NCBI GenBank assembly: GCA_002270295.1
Contig: NISF01000006.1
Location: forward strand, 62,001 to 126,000
Reading direction: 5' to 3'
Origin: Enterobacter sp. 10-1
GTDB lineage: Bacteria > Pseudomonadota > Gammaproteobacteria > Enterobacterales > Enterobacteriaceae
DNA: 64,000 nucleotides
In this document: one piece after another, positions 36,672 to 46,756 of the stretch
Position numbering within the stretch: position 1 is the first letter of the stretch
Layout: the number at the start of each line of letters is the position of its first letter
Program-made: the position numbers and the translations under genes
Notes under the pieces: generated by a model
The model's input: the letters and a program-made list of their open reading frames with translations, nothing else
Told to the model about the DNA's origin: nothing
The model's database searches: none

Positions 36672-38264
36672 TTATGCCTGGACGGTATTCATCAGCACGC
36701 TCATCTCATCCTTCACCGACTGCACCTGCGGCCCAATGACCACCTGCAGATTATGCTGGTTGAGCTGAACGACGCCAATGGCGCGGTTGGCCTTCAGCGC
36801 GGCGGCGTCGACTTTGCTCATGTCGCTTACCGACAGACGCAGGCGGGTAATGCAGTTATCCAGCGAGGTGATGTTTTCTGCGCCGCCCAGCGCGGCAAGG
36901 ATCGCCGGCACATTATAGCCGGACTTCCCGACGCTACCGGCCGTGGCTTTCTCAAACGCGGCGCTATTTTCGCTATCGCGGCCCGGCGTTTTGAGGTTAA
37001 AGCGGGTGATGGCGAAGCGGAAGATGCCGTAGTACACCGCGAACCAGATGGCGGCGACGACCGGAACCAGATACCACTTCGTAGAGAGACCGTGCAGGAT
37101 GCCAAAGACCACGAAATCAATGACGTTGCCGTCGGTATTGCCGATGGTCACTCCGAGCACCGCCATGATGGTGAACCCGAGGCCGGTCAGCAGCGCGTGG
37201 ATGAGGTACAGCGCCGGGGCGACGAACAGGAACAGGAATTCCAGCGGCTCCGTAGTGCCGCCAATGACGCAGGCGATCACGCCGGAGATCAGCAGGCCCT
37301 TAATTTTGTGACGATTTTCCGGGCGGGCGCAGTGGTACATGGCCAGCGCCGCGCCCGGCAGGCCGCCGAGGAACGCCGGCATTTTGCCCTGGGAGAGGAA
37401 GCGGGTGGCGCTTTCTGAGAAACCGTGGGTTTCCGGACAGCTGAGCTGCGCCTGGAAGATGGTCAGCGCGCCGCTGACGCTGTGGCCGCAAACGTCCATG
37501 GTACCGCCCGCTTCGGTAAAGCGGATCAGCGCCACCAGAATATGCTGCAGGCCGAAGGGCAGCAGCAGGCGTTCGCCGGTGCCGAAAATCATCGGGCCGA
37601 AGTTGCCCGCGCTGTTAATGACGCTGCCCAGCGCGTTGATACCCATCGCAAAGATCGGCCAGACCAGCGGGATTGCGAGGCCGACCAGCCCCATAACCAC
37701 GGTAGTCGCAATTGGCACAAAGCGGGTGCCGCCGAAGAAGGCGAGCGCATCCGGCAGGCGGATGTTATGAAAACGCTCATGCAGCATCCAGATAATAATC
37801 CCGGCGATGACCGCGCCGAGGATCCCGGTATCGATCGACTGAATGCCGATAACGTTCTGGATATTGTTGGCTTTAAGGATGGCCGCGTCGGTGGTCGGCA
37901 GAATGCCTTTCGCCGTCAGCCAGAAGTTGACCGCGAGATTCATCACCGCATAGCCGACAAAACCGGCAAAGGCGGCGACGCCTTTATTTTCGCGGGCCAG
38001 ACCAAGAGGAATGGCAATACAGAACATCACCGGCAGGAAGCTGAAGGCGAAAGAGCCGATCTTGCTCATCCACACGAACACCGCCTGCAGCAGCGGGGTA
38101 TTCAGCCACGGCTGCAGGGTGAGGACATCATGGCTACTTAAGGAACTGCCGATCCCCAGCATGATCCCGCAGAATGAGAGCAGGGCCACGGGTAACATAA
38201 AGGTTTTCCCTAACTGCTGGAAAAATTCCCACAACGTAATTTTTGGAGTTGTTTTCGCCGTCAT
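36672..38264 (-). CDS. malX: PTS maltose/glucose-type EIICB component MalX
   Basis: This 530-residue phosphotransferase permease has an EIIC domain of about ten helices (residues 10-410), a linker near residues 415-440, and an EIIB domain with the phosphorylated Cys in DNCITRLRLSV. It can take up glucose and maltose in E. coli; the natural substrate is uncertain. No EIIA is fused, so it depends on a free EIIA. The start at 38264 lies 50 bp after the MalI operator. Confidence 0.95.
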   Translation of the reverse strand: MTAKTTPKITLWEFFQQLGKTFMLPVALLSFCGIMLGIGSSLSSHDVLTLQPWLNTPLLQAVFVWMSKIGSFAFSFLPVMFCIAIPLGLARENKGVAAFAGFVGYAVMNLAVNFWLTAKGILPTTDAAILKANNIQNVIGIQSIDTGILGAVIAGIIIWMLHERFHNIRLPDALAFFGGTRFVPIATTVVMGLVGLAIPLVWPIFAMGINALGSVINSAGNFGPMIFGTGERLLLPFGLQHILVALIRFTEAGGTMDVCGHSVSGALTIFQAQLSCPETHGFSESATRFLSQGKMPAFLGGLPGAALAMYHCARPENRHKIKGLLISGVIACVIGGTTEPLEFLFLFVAPALYLIHALLTGLGFTIMAVLGVTIGNTDGNVIDFVVFGILHGLSTKWYLVPVVAAIWFAVYYGIFRFAITRFNLKTPGRDSENSAAFEKATAGSVGKSGYNVPAILAALGGAENITSLDNCITRLRLSVSDMSKVDAAALKANRAIGVVQLNQHNLQVVIGPQVQSVKDEMSVLMNTVQA

Positions 38265-38314
38265 AACACGAATCCTGCTGCTTAGGTTATTGGTAGGATG
38301 TAACGTCACGGAAA

Positions 38315-38330
38315 GATAAAACGTTTTACC
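38315..38330. promoter_or_regulatory. MalI operator on the malX side
   Basis: GATAAAACGTTTTACC matches the MalI palindrome GATAAAACGTTTTATC at 14 of 16 positions or better and lies 50 bp upstream of the malX start. Confidence 0.85.
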
Positions 38331-38393
38331 ACTTTTTAGTGCGATAAAAATCACATAATCAAGCGATAATAACGTTTATAAAGGTCACTCATT

Positions 38394-38409
38394 GATAAAA
38401 CGTTTTATC
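38394..38409. promoter_or_regulatory. MalI operator on the malI side
   Basis: GATAAAACGTTTTATC is a perfect 16-bp palindrome 27 bp before the malI ATG, the exact known MalI-binding sequence; it supports autorepression. A degenerate third copy, GATAATAACGTTTATA, lies at 38365-38380. Confidence 0.92.
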
Positions 38410-38436
38410 GACAGCCACAGGGAGTCGGTTGCAGGC

Positions 38437-39465
38437 ATGGCTATCGCAAGAAAAATCACCATCAACGACGTTGCCCAGGCTGCGGGCGTCTCGGTCAGCA
38501 CGGTTTCGCTGGTGCTGAGCGGCAAAGGACGCATCTCGTCAGCCACCGGCGAACGCGTCAATCAGGCCATCGAGCATCTGGGTTTTGTCCGCAACCGCCA
38601 GGCGGCATCGCTGCGCGGCGGGCAGAGCGACGTAATAGGCCTGATCGTCAGCGACCTCTCGAAGCCTTTCTACGCGGAGCTAACCGCCGGGCTGACGGAT
38701 GCCCTCGAATCCGCAGGTAAGATGGTCTTCCTCACTCAAGGGGGACATCGGGGCGAAAAAATGCTCCAGCGTTTTGAAACTCTGGTTTCACAGGGGGTCG
38801 ATGGGGTGATTATCGCCGGCGCTATCGATCGGGGCGGCGAGCTACGCGACCGGGCGGCGGAGGTCGGAATGCCGCTGGTGTTTGCCTCCCGGGCCAGCTA
38901 CCTCGAGGATATTGATTTAATCCGCCCGGATAATATGCAGGCCGCGCAGATGATCACCGAGCATCTGATCCGCCGCGGACATCAGCGTATCGCCTGGCTG
39001 GGCGGGCAAAGCTCGTCCTTAACCCGCGCTGAGCGGGTGGGCGGCTACTGCGCGACGCTGCTGAAGTATGGTCTGCCGTTTCACAGCGAATGGGTGCTGG
39101 AGTGCGAATCGAGCCAGAAGCTGGCGGCGGAGGCGATGGCCTCGCTGTTGCGGCAAAATCCGACCATCACCGCGGTGCTGTGCTACAACAGCGTCATTGC
39201 CACCGGCGCGTGGTTTGGCCTGATGCGGGCAGGGCGCCAGAGCGGTGAAGACAGCGTTGAAAGCTATTTTGAGCAGCGGGTGGCGCTGGCGGCGTTTGCC
39301 GAAGTGCCGGAGGCCGCGCTGGATGACGTGCCCTTAACCTGGGTGACCACGCCGGCGAGAGAGATGGGCAAAAGCCTGGCCGGGTGCATTTTGCGTCGTC
39401 TTGAAAAGGGGCCGGAATCAGCGCGCAACCAAATCATGCCGCCGCGGCTGGTGACCAGAAAATAG
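38437..39465 (+). CDS. malI: LacI-family repressor of malXY, MalI
   Basis: This 342-residue repressor has an N-terminal LacI helix-turn-helix (ITINDVAQAAGVSVSTVSLV) and a periplasmic-binding-protein-like ligand domain. The length matches E. coli MalI when started at the ATG at 38437; an upstream in-frame ATG would place coding sequence over the operator and lacks homology. It is divergent from malXY, with palindromic operators between them. The inducer is unknown. Confidence 0.95.
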   Translation: MAIARKITINDVAQAAGVSVSTVSLVLSGKGRISSATGERVNQAIEHLGFVRNRQAASLRGGQSDVIGLIVSDLSKPFYAELTAGLTDALESAGKMVFLTQGGHRGEKMLQRFETLVSQGVDGVIIAGAIDRGGELRDRAAEVGMPLVFASRASYLEDIDLIRPDNMQAAQMITEHLIRRGHQRIAWLGGQSSSLTRAERVGGYCATLLKYGLPFHSEWVLECESSQKLAAEAMASLLRQNPTITAVLCYNSVIATGAWFGLMRAGRQSGEDSVESYFEQRVALAAFAEVPEAALDDVPLTWVTTPAREMGKSLAGCILRRLEKGPESARNQIMPPRLVTRK

Positions 39466-39483
39466 CCCTCCGAAGAGGGCTAT
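39462..39483. terminator. Bidirectional terminator between malI and ydgA
   Basis: ATAGCCCTC, loop CGAA, GAGGGCTAT form a 9-bp stem that includes the malI stop codon; T residues follow on the plus strand. Confidence 0.8.
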
Positions 39484-39491
39484 TTCGCATC

Positions 39492-41036
39492 TTACTGCTG
39501 AGGTGTGACCGGCGGGACCAGCTCTTCCGGCTCCGCGCTCTGCGGGGCGGGCTCCGGCGCCGCGGGAACCGACAGGCCGAACATACCGGCGAACTCATCC
39601 AGCGGCATTTTCTGCCCGTTCAGGGTCACCTGGCCGTCGGCATACTGCAGGCTGGAGGTGATGGCGTTATTTTCCATGGCGGTGATGCGGAACATCTGCC
39701 CCATTGCCGCCAGGCCTTTGACCTGCTGGTCCGCCAGCTTCGCCGCGTCAGCCGGCTGATAGCCTTCCAGACCCGCAATCTGCGTCATAAATTCGGTCGC
39801 CATGTCTAGCGGAACGACCAGCTTGCCATCAAGAGACTTCACGCTGCGGTCAATCTCGTCAGCCAGGGTTTGCGCCGGAGCGGTCACCACGGTCGAATCT
39901 TTCAGCAAAATTGACAGATTAAAGGTACTTTCGCCCTTCGCATTGCGCCAGCTCAGCGGGGCGATGGTCAGGGACGGGTTGCCTTTCAGCAGCACCGGCA
40001 GCGCCTTAAAGAAGGTCTCGGTCATCGCCTGCTGGTAAAGCTCCGGATTCTGGGTCAGCTCCGGCTTCGCCATCAGCGCCTGCGCTTCGCTATTGTACTG
40101 CTGGCTGAACTGGTGCCACGCCTGGCCGTCGAGATTATCCAGCTTCACGGTCAGCCTGCCGCTACCCAGATCCTTGTTTTGCAGCTTAAGGCTGTTAACG
40201 GTGTAATCGAGCTGGCTGTTGATGCCTTTGCCATCTTCCGTCAGCGTAGATTTCCCGTCGATGTTCATCCCTTCCAGCAGGGCCAGCTCTTTGCCTTCTA
40301 CGCCAATCGACAGTTTCTCCAGCGAAACTTTTTGCTTGCCGATGCGCTCGTTAAAGCTGGTCATCTCGGTTGTGCCGTCGGTTTTCAGATTGCTGAAGTT
40401 CAGCTGCACTTTCTGGTTGTACTCGTTGACCGCGTTGATCTGGCCGCTGCCCGCTTCGCCGGTCAGCGCAATGGCCTTGCCGTCGCGATCGGCATTCAGC
40501 TGGAACTGGCCGCCGCTAAAGGTGACTTTTTCGTCGCCTTTACTGTAATCCAGGGGCTTCAGGTCGATAGCCGACCGGCTGTCGCCGCTATAGGCGATCA
40601 GGGTATCGATGGTAAACGGCGTACTGCCCTTAGCGATATCAAACAGCGCCTTGCTGGCTTCATTATTGACCAGCGTTGTTTTGACCGACGCCATCGATGG
40701 GCCAAACTGGCCGCTTTTCAGCGCCGCCAGCGGAAACGGCCCGTGGCTGACGACTTCGTCAAAAACCAGGGGCTGCCCGGCAGCGAGCCAGCTGCTCTCT
40801 TTACCCGCGGCTGGCTTCACAACCAGCTGCAGGTGGCTGCTGAACAGACCGCGCTGATAGTTCTGCCAGCCCAGCTCAAGCCCGGCTTCCGGGGCGCTGT
40901 TTTGTAGCTGAGCATTGGCCTGCTGAACCACCTCGGCGATCCGGCTTTCCAGCTGCTTGCCCGTATACCAGGAGCCTCCGGTCCAGACCACGCCCAGGGC
41001 CACGATAATTCCTGCTGCGACCAGCGATTTCTTCAT
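39492..41036 (-). CDS. ydgA: DUF945 family protein YdgA
   Basis: This 514-residue protein has an N-terminal hydrophobic segment (about residues 5-22) that acts as signal or anchor, and a large periplasmic DUF945 body rich in beta structure. E. coli YdgA is reported in the inner membrane as a dimer; its role is not known. The C-terminus is Pro/Glu-rich. It lies downstream of manA on the same strand, beyond a terminator. Confidence 0.9.
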   Translation of the reverse strand: MKKSLVAAGIIVALGVVWTGGSWYTGKQLESRIAEVVQQANAQLQNSAPEAGLELGWQNYQRGLFSSHLQLVVKPAAGKESSWLAAGQPLVFDEVVSHGPFPLAALKSGQFGPSMASVKTTLVNNEASKALFDIAKGSTPFTIDTLIAYSGDSRSAIDLKPLDYSKGDEKVTFSGGQFQLNADRDGKAIALTGEAGSGQINAVNEYNQKVQLNFSNLKTDGTTEMTSFNERIGKQKVSLEKLSIGVEGKELALLEGMNIDGKSTLTEDGKGINSQLDYTVNSLKLQNKDLGSGRLTVKLDNLDGQAWHQFSQQYNSEAQALMAKPELTQNPELYQQAMTETFFKALPVLLKGNPSLTIAPLSWRNAKGESTFNLSILLKDSTVVTAPAQTLADEIDRSVKSLDGKLVVPLDMATEFMTQIAGLEGYQPADAAKLADQQVKGLAAMGQMFRITAMENNAITSSLQYADGQVTLNGQKMPLDEFAGMFGLSVPAAPEPAPQSAEPEELVPPVTPQQ

Positions 41037-41051
41037 AGTATTTGTCCATAA

Positions 41052-41079
41052 ATAAAACCAGGCGCAATAAGACGCCTGG
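41052..41079 (-). terminator. Intrinsic terminator of manA
   Basis: On the minus strand CCAGGCG, an 8-base loop and CGCCTGG are followed by TTTTATTT, between manA and ydgA. Confidence 0.8.
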
Positions 41080-41134
41080 CGATGCTGTCATGATGGGTGA
41101 AAGTCTAGCAAGAGCGGCTAAAAAGTTCAGTAAC

Positions 41135-42313
41135 TTACTGGAGCTTATTGAAGACGCGCGCCAGGCGGCCGGTGCCGCTCACCTGTACCGGCGATTCGTC
41201 GCAGGCAATAAACGCCGACTCGCCGGGCTTCAGGGTCAGGCGCTGCTCGTCTTTGCGAATTACCGCTTCGCCTTCGACGCAGAAAACAATCGCGGCGCTC
41301 TGCTGGGCGATGGTGGACCCTTGCGCCGACAGCGCGTGCAGGGAGAAGGCAAAGTCATCAACCGGGATCGGGAAGTCCAGCTCGGCGCCGTGCTGCTCCG
41401 GCTGCGTCAACAGCTCGGCTGCCGGTTTGGCTACGAACTTAACGTTGGCGACCAGCTCCGGAATATCGATGTATTTCGGCGTCAGGCCGGCGCGCAGCAC
41501 GTTATCCGAGTTGGCCATCACTTCCAGGGCGACGCCCTGCAGGTAGGCGTGCGGAGTTTCAGCAAACAGGAACATGGCATCGCCGGGGTTCAGCTTCACC
41601 ACGTTGAGCAGCAGGGGAGAGAACAGGCCGCTATCGTCCGGATAGAATTCGGCGATCAGGCGAATCGTCTGCCAGGGTTCGCCCTGCTCGGCGTCGAGCG
41701 CTGACTGCAGTACGCTCAACGCGTGAGATTTTTCATCGCCCTGCATATTCAGCAGGCTGGCAAACAGCTGGCTTAAACGTTCAGCATTCGGGCTGCTGAG
41801 GAAGTCGCCGATGGCCGGGTGGGCGTCGGCAACCGGCTGCAGGAGCGTGACGATTTCCGCAAACTCGCGGAAGGCGTTCATGGCGAGGAACGGCGTCAGG
41901 GCAAATACCAGCTCCGGCTTGTGGTTTGGATCCTTGTAGTTGCGCTCTGCGGCATCAAGTGGGATCCCGGCGGCATTCTCTTTGGCAAAGCCGATTTCAG
42001 AGGCCTGCTTATTCGGATGCACCTGAATAGACAGCGGCTGGTCGGCGCACAGCACTTTGAACAGGAACGGCAGCTCGCCGAAGCGTTCGGCCACTTTGCT
42101 GCCGAGCAGGCGGGCTTTGTCGCCATCGATAATCTCGCGCAAAGAGCGCGGGGTACCGCTGGCATCGAGGATCTGTGAGCTACTTTTCGGGTGCGCGCCC
42201 ATCCACAGCTCTGCCATCGGCAGATTGTTGGGGTTAGCGATCCCATAAAGTTCGGTTAATGCGGTGTGACTTCCCCAGGCATAGTTCTGTACTGAGTTAA
42301 TGAGCTTCTGCAT
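41135..42313 (-). CDS. manA: Mannose-6-phosphate isomerase, class I
   Basis: ManA interconverts mannose-6-P and fructose-6-P and feeds GDP-sugar synthesis or mannose breakdown. The 392-residue protein carries the type I zinc motifs: LSIQVHPNKQ, DPNHKPELVFALTPF and the later ETPHAYLQGVALEVMANSDN. I start at MQKLINSVQNYAWG (42313), the conserved start; the long upstream frame is not homologous. It is divergent from fumA. Confidence 0.96.
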   Translation of the reverse strand: MQKLINSVQNYAWGSHTALTELYGIANPNNLPMAELWMGAHPKSSSQILDASGTPRSLREIIDGDKARLLGSKVAERFGELPFLFKVLCADQPLSIQVHPNKQASEIGFAKENAAGIPLDAAERNYKDPNHKPELVFALTPFLAMNAFREFAEIVTLLQPVADAHPAIGDFLSSPNAERLSQLFASLLNMQGDEKSHALSVLQSALDAEQGEPWQTIRLIAEFYPDDSGLFSPLLLNVVKLNPGDAMFLFAETPHAYLQGVALEVMANSDNVLRAGLTPKYIDIPELVANVKFVAKPAAELLTQPEQHGAELDFPIPVDDFAFSLHALSAQGSTIAQQSAAIVFCVEGEAVIRKDEQRLTLKPGESAFIACDESPVQVSGTGRLARVFNKLQ

Positions 42314-42509
42314 TCTCAATCCCTGTTTCCACTTGATAGTCATCGCTCTATTAAACCAGTAAACGCCTGAGAAGCAACTGCTGAAAGAAAAAGTCGACCT
42401 TGTCTCAGTTTTTGTTAAAAAATTGTGTAAAATCGATCGACTCGCTTTTCTACAGGCAAATGGAGTGTCTGCCTGAAATATAATCAGCCAAGCAGTAAGT
42501 GAGAGCACA

Positions 42510-44156
42510 ATGTCGAATAAACCGTTTGTTTATCAGGATCCTTTTCCCCTCAAAAAGGATGACACCGAGTATTATCTCCTCAGCAGTGATTACGTCTCCG
42601 TTACCGAATTCGCCGGTCAGGAAGTCCTTAAAGTTGAACCCCAGGCGCTAACCCTGCTGGCCCAGCACGCGTTCCACGACGCCTCCTTTATGCTGCGCCC
42701 GGCGCATCAGCAGCAGGTGGCCGATATCCTTAGCGACCCGGAAGCCAGCGAAAACGACAAATACGTCGCCCTGCAGTTCCTGCGTAACTCCGATATCGCC
42801 GCCAAGGGCATTCTGCCGACCTGCCAGGACACCGGCACCGCCATTATTACGGGTAAAAAGGGCCAGCGGGTGTGGACCGGCGGCGACGACGAAGCGGCGC
42901 TGTCGCAGGGCGTTTACAATACCTATATTCAGGACAACCTGCGCTATTCGCAGAACGCCGCGCTGGATATGTATAAAGAGGTCAACACCGGCACCAACCT
43001 GCCGGCGCAGATTGACCTCTACGCCACCGACGGCGACGAGTATAAATTCCTCTGTATCGCCAAGGGCGGCGGTTCGGCCAACAAAACCTATCTCTATCAG
43101 GAAACCAAGGCGCTGATTACCCCGGCGAAGCTGAAGGACTACCTCGTCGAGAAGATGCGTACCCTCGGTACCGCCGCCTGTCCGCCGTACCACATTGCTT
43201 TTGTTATCGGTGGAACCTCTGCGGAATCGACGCTGAAAACCGTTAAGCTGGCCTCCACCCACTATTACGACGGCCTGCCAACGGAGGGCAATGCGCACGG
43301 CCAGGCGTTCCGCGACGTGCAGCTCGAGCAGGAGCTGCTGCTGGCCGCGCAGGATCTCGGCCTCGGCGCGCAGTTTGGCGGCAAGTACTTTGCCCACGAC
43401 ATCCGCGTTGTGCGCCTGCCGCGCCACGGCGCCTCCTGCCCGGTCGGGATGGGGGTTTCCTGCTCCGCCGACCGCAACATCAAGGCGAAGATCGACCGTC
43501 ACGGGATCTGGCTGGAGAAGCTGGAAAGCAATCCGGGCCAATATATTCCGCAAGCGCTGCGTCAGGCGGGCGAAGGTGAGGCGGTGAAGGTCAACCTCAA
43601 CCAGCCGATGAGCGAGATTCTGGCGCTCCTGTCGCAGTATCCGGTGTCGACGCGCCTGTCGCTGAGCGGCACGATTATCGTCGCCCGCGATATCGCCCAC
43701 GCGAAGCTCAAGGAGCTGCTGGATAACGGTGAAGCGCTGCCGCAGTACGTGAAAGATCACCCGATCTACTACGCCGGTCCGGCGAAAACTCCGGAAGGTT
43801 ATGCGTCAGGTTCGCTGGGGCCGACCACCGCCGGACGGATGGACTCCTACGTCGATCAGCTGCAGTCGCACGGCGCGAGCATGGTGATGCTGGCGAAAGG
43901 CAACCGCAGCCAGCAGGTGACCGACGCCTGCCACAAGCACGGCGGCTTCTATCTCGGCAGCATCGGCGGGCCGGCGGCGGTGCTGGCGCAGCAGAGTATT
44001 AAGAGCCTTGAGTGCGTGGCTTATCCGGAGCTGGGAATGGAGGCTATCTGGAAAATCGAGGTGGAAGACTTCCCGGCGTTTATTCTGGTGGATGATAAAG
44101 GCAACGACTTCTTCCAGCAGATCCAGACCTCGCAGTGCGCGAGCTGCGTGAAATAA
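42510..44156 (+). CDS. fumA: Class I iron-sulfur fumarase FumA
   Basis: This 548-residue [4Fe-4S] fumarase of the TCA cycle converts fumarate to malate, mainly in aerobic cells. Fe-S ligand Cys are in [19 protein letters not shown] and the region around [10 protein letters not shown]. The length matches FumA/FumB. It is followed by a terminator and then fumC; the aerobic/oxidant-resistant pair fumA-fumC is the normal enterobacterial layout. Confidence 0.96.
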   Translation: MSNKPFVYQDPFPLKKDDTEYYLLSSDYVSVTEFAGQEVLKVEPQALTLLAQHAFHDASFMLRPAHQQQVADILSDPEASENDKYVALQFLRNSDIAAKGILPTCQDTGTAIITGKKGQRVWTGGDDEAALSQGVYNTYIQDNLRYSQNAALDMYKEVNTGTNLPAQIDLYATDGDEYKFLCIAKGGGSANKTYLYQETKALITPAKLKDYLVEKMRTLGTAACPPYHIAFVIGGTSAESTLKTVKLASTHYYDGLPTEGNAHGQAFRDVQLEQELLLAAQDLGLGAQFGGKYFAHDIRVVRLPRHGASCPVGMGVSCSADRNIKAKIDRHGIWLEKLESNPGQYIPQALRQAGEGEAVKVNLNQPMSEILALLSQYPVSTRLSLSGTIIVARDIAHAKLKELLDNGEALPQYVKDHPIYYAGPAKTPEGYASGSLGPTTAGRMDSYVDQLQSHGASMVMLAKGNRSQQVTDACHKHGGFYLGSIGGPAAVLAQQSIKSLECVAYPELGMEAIWKIEVEDFPAFILVDDKGNDFFQQIQTSQCASCVK

Positions 44157-44179
44157 TCGCCCCGATCGTCGGGTGAGCG

Positions 44180-44210
44180 CCTGCCGGCGAATCCACCGGC
44201 AGGTATTTTT
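44180..44210 (+). terminator. Intrinsic terminator of fumA
   Basis: CCTGCCGG and CCGGCAGG form an 8-bp stem followed by TATTTTT, 23 bp after the fumA stop. Confidence 0.85.
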
Positions 44211-44360
44211 AACACGCCGCCGCTGCGCTCTGCGGGGCGGTTATTTGTGTCGCTTAGCGGCACGAACGACTAAAACTAATTATAAATCTGACCAATACTT
44301 AACGCTTTTAAGCCAGTGGGCTTTGTCGAAATTACGTACTTTTTATTCAAGGAGACAGTA

Positions 44361-45761
44361 ATGACAACGCATCGCAGTGAAAAAGACTCTATGGGCGCGA
44401 TTGAGGTTCCTGCCGACAGGCTATGGGGCGCGCAAACCCAGCGTTCGCTGGAGCATTTCCGTATCTCAACGGAAAAAATGCCGGGCGAACTTATCTACGC
44501 CCTGGCGTTGACCAAGCGCGCGGCGGCGAAGGTGAATCAGGATTTAGGCCTGCTGGCCGGCGAAAAAGCGCAGGCCATCGTCGAGGCCGCCGATGAAGTG
44601 CTGGCGGGAAAGCATAGCGCAGAATTTCCGCTGGCTATCTGGCAAACCGGCTCCGGTACCCAAAGCAATATGAATATGAATGAGGTGCTGGCAAACCGGG
44701 CCAGCGAGCTGCTGGGCGGCGTGCGGGGCATGGAGCGCAAGGTGCATCCGAACGATGACGTCAACAAGAGCCAAAGCTCCAATGACGTCTTCCCGACGGC
44801 GATGCACGTGGCGGCCATTATCGCGCTGCGGGAGACGCTCATTCCCCAGCTTAAGGTGCTGAAAAAAACGCTTAGCGACAAATCCGCCGCGTTCAGCGAT
44901 ATCGTTAAAATCGGCCGCACGCACCTGCAGGACGCCACGCCGCTGACCCTGGGGCAGGAGTTCTCCGGCTGGGTCGCCATGCTCGAACATAACCTCCGCC
45001 ACCTTGAGCTGAGCCTGCCGCATCTGAGCGAGCTGGCGCTGGGCGGTACGGCGGTGGGAACCGGACTGAACACCCACCCCGAATACGCGGTGCGGGTCGC
45101 GGCAGAGCTGGCGGAGAGTAGCGGCCAGCCGTTTGTTACCGCGCCGAACAAGTTTGAGGCGCTGGCGACCTGCGACGCGCTGGTCCATGCCCACGGCGCT
45201 CTGAAGGGGCTGGCGGCGTCGCTGATGAAGATTGCTAACGACGTGCGCTGGCTGGCCTCGGGCCCGCGCTGCGGTATCGGCGAAATTGCGATTCCCGAGA
45301 ATGAGCCGGGTTCATCGATCATGCCGGGCAAGGTCAACCCGACGCAGTGCGAAGCGCTGACCATGCTGTGCTGTCAGGTGATGGGTAACGACGTGGCGCT
45401 GAATATCGGCGGTGCTTCCGGTAACTTTGAGCTCAACGTCTATCGCCCGATGGTGATCCATAACTTCCTGCAGTCGGTGCGGCTGCTGGCCGACGGCATG
45501 GAGAGTTTCAACGAACACTGCGCGGTCGGGATCGAGCCTAATCGGGAACGAATCAACCAGCTGCTCAACGAGTCTCTGATGCTGGTGACGGCGCTGAATA
45601 CCCATATCGGCTATGACAAAGCGGCGGAAATTGCCAAAAAAGCGCATAAAGAGGGGCTGACGCTGAAAGCCTCGGCGCTGGCGCTCGGCTACCTGACGGA
45701 GGCCGAGTTCGACAGCTGGGTGCGCCCGGAAGAGATGGTCGGCAGCATGGCTACTCGCTAG
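44361..45761 (+). CDS. fumC: Class II fumarase FumC
   Basis: This iron-independent fumarase (466 residues) functions in oxidative or iron-limited conditions. The superfamily signature [13 protein letters not shown] (about residues 317-329), the [13 protein letters not shown] active-site segment and [11 protein letters not shown] are present. AAGGAG precedes the ATG at 44361. Its 3' end overlaps the tus 3' end by 11 bp, the two genes being convergent. Confidence 0.97.
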   Translation: MTTHRSEKDSMGAIEVPADRLWGAQTQRSLEHFRISTEKMPGELIYALALTKRAAAKVNQDLGLLAGEKAQAIVEAADEVLAGKHSAEFPLAIWQTGSGTQSNMNMNEVLANRASELLGGVRGMERKVHPNDDVNKSQSSNDVFPTAMHVAAIIALRETLIPQLKVLKKTLSDKSAAFSDIVKIGRTHLQDATPLTLGQEFSGWVAMLEHNLRHLELSLPHLSELALGGTAVGTGLNTHPEYAVRVAAELAESSGQPFVTAPNKFEALATCDALVHAHGALKGLAASLMKIANDVRWLASGPRCGIGEIAIPENEPGSSIMPGKVNPTQCEALTMLCCQVMGNDVALNIGGASGNFELNVYRPMVIHNFLQSVRLLADGMESFNEHCAVGIEPNRERINQLLNESLMLVTALNTHIGYDKAAEIAKKAHKEGLTLKASALALGYLTEAEFDSWVRPEEMVGSMATR

Positions 45762-46683
45762 CCAGCCACAGGTGCAGGCGCGGGATCAGTAATCTGAGCG
45801 ACTGCGCCTGGGGTTTATAGCGATACTGGACATTGTCGGCATCGTAATTCAGTAACTCGCCAATATCCGGCACGCTGACCCCCTGAGTGCCGGATATCAG
45901 CGTAATGAGCGGCCCAGGGCAGGCGTACTGCACCTGTTTTTGCTCGCCGGCGTACCAGACGCGAGCGATAGGCTGGACTTTGACCGGTCGCTTAATCTTC
46001 AGCTTCGCCCGCTGCGGCAGGGCGGCGATATCCTGATATTCCCGTTCCAGCTTGCTCTGCCACTGCTCGCGCGTCCACGGCGGCACCGCGCGCGGCGACT
46101 GCAGGCTTTTTTCCAGCTGCATTAGCACCTCATCGCGGGTTAAATTCTTAATCACGTGCTTATTAGCCCAGCCAAAGCGGATGCTGCTGGGATCGAACAG
46201 CGGCGTCAGCGTGCGGTAGGCGCTAAGGGTGATTAATCCCGGCAGATGACGATGCACCCACTCAAAGCGGGCCGCGGCGGGGAGGGCGGAGTCGACGGTA
46301 ATGATTTTTTCGAAGGTGGCCTTTAGCGCGTTGATGCTGGCGATTTTTTGCCGCAGGTCGGCCTGCTCCTCGGCGCTGGTTTGCAGGCAGATCGTCCCGG
46401 GAAGGCGCACCGCCGCCTTGCTGCTGCGGCTTTCCGATTGCTGCTGGATAAACAGATGGCCGTAGTGCCTGAGGGCCATCTCCAGCGCCGTTTTACCGAT
46501 ATGCTGCACGACCTGAATCGTCTCAAGCGGGTCGTGTTCGGCATCTTTGCTCACCGCCGGTAGCTCAAATACCCGCGCGGCAAGCAGGCGACAGCGGCTT
46601 AGCGCCAGCTTCAGCTCCTGCAGCTCCCGCTCAAGCTGGCGAAAGGTGCCATTGAGTCGTTCAACGAGGTCGTAATTTGCCAT
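45751..46683 (-). CDS. tus: Replication terminus site-binding protein Tus
   Basis: Tus (310 residues) binds Ter DNA as a monomer and stops replication forks arriving from one side by blocking the DnaB helicase. The strongly conserved central part ([46 protein letters not shown]) is identical or nearly so to E. coli Tus. The ATG at 46683 lies 7 bp after the Ter site; a GTG three codons upstream would intrude on it. Binding of Tus to that site is expected to autoregulate the gene. Confidence 0.96.
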   Translation of the reverse strand: MANYDLVERLNGTFRQLERELQELKLALSRCRLLAARVFELPAVSKDAEHDPLETIQVVQHIGKTALEMALRHYGHLFIQQQSESRSSKAAVRLPGTICLQTSAEEQADLRQKIASINALKATFEKIITVDSALPAAARFEWVHRHLPGLITLSAYRTLTPLFDPSSIRFGWANKHVIKNLTRDEVLMQLEKSLQSPRAVPPWTREQWQSKLEREYQDIAALPQRAKLKIKRPVKVQPIARVWYAGEQKQVQYACPGPLITLISGTQGVSVPDIGELLNYDADNVQYRYKPQAQSLRLLIPRLHLWLASE

Positions 46684-46690
46684 CTGCGCC

Positions 46691-46713
46691 ACCTTAGTTA
46701 CAACATACTAATC
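46691..46713 (-). other. Replication terminator site (TerB-type) upstream of tus
   Basis: The minus strand carries a 23-bp match to the Ter consensus with the invariant core GTATGTTGTAACTA; only the outermost bases differ from E. coli TerA/TerB. It occupies the same tus-proximal position as E. coli TerB. By the E. coli geometry (the G6:C6 end is the blocking face, here at the high coordinate) forks moving leftward would be arrested. Confidence 0.93.
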
Positions 46714-46756
46714 GATTTTTAACTATACGCAGGCCGCAGCGCCTGCGCAAGGGGGG

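Noticed and set aside
42648-43760. 370-codon open frame antisense to fumA
   Set aside because: No signature or start signal; fumA is full length with its Fe-S Cys.
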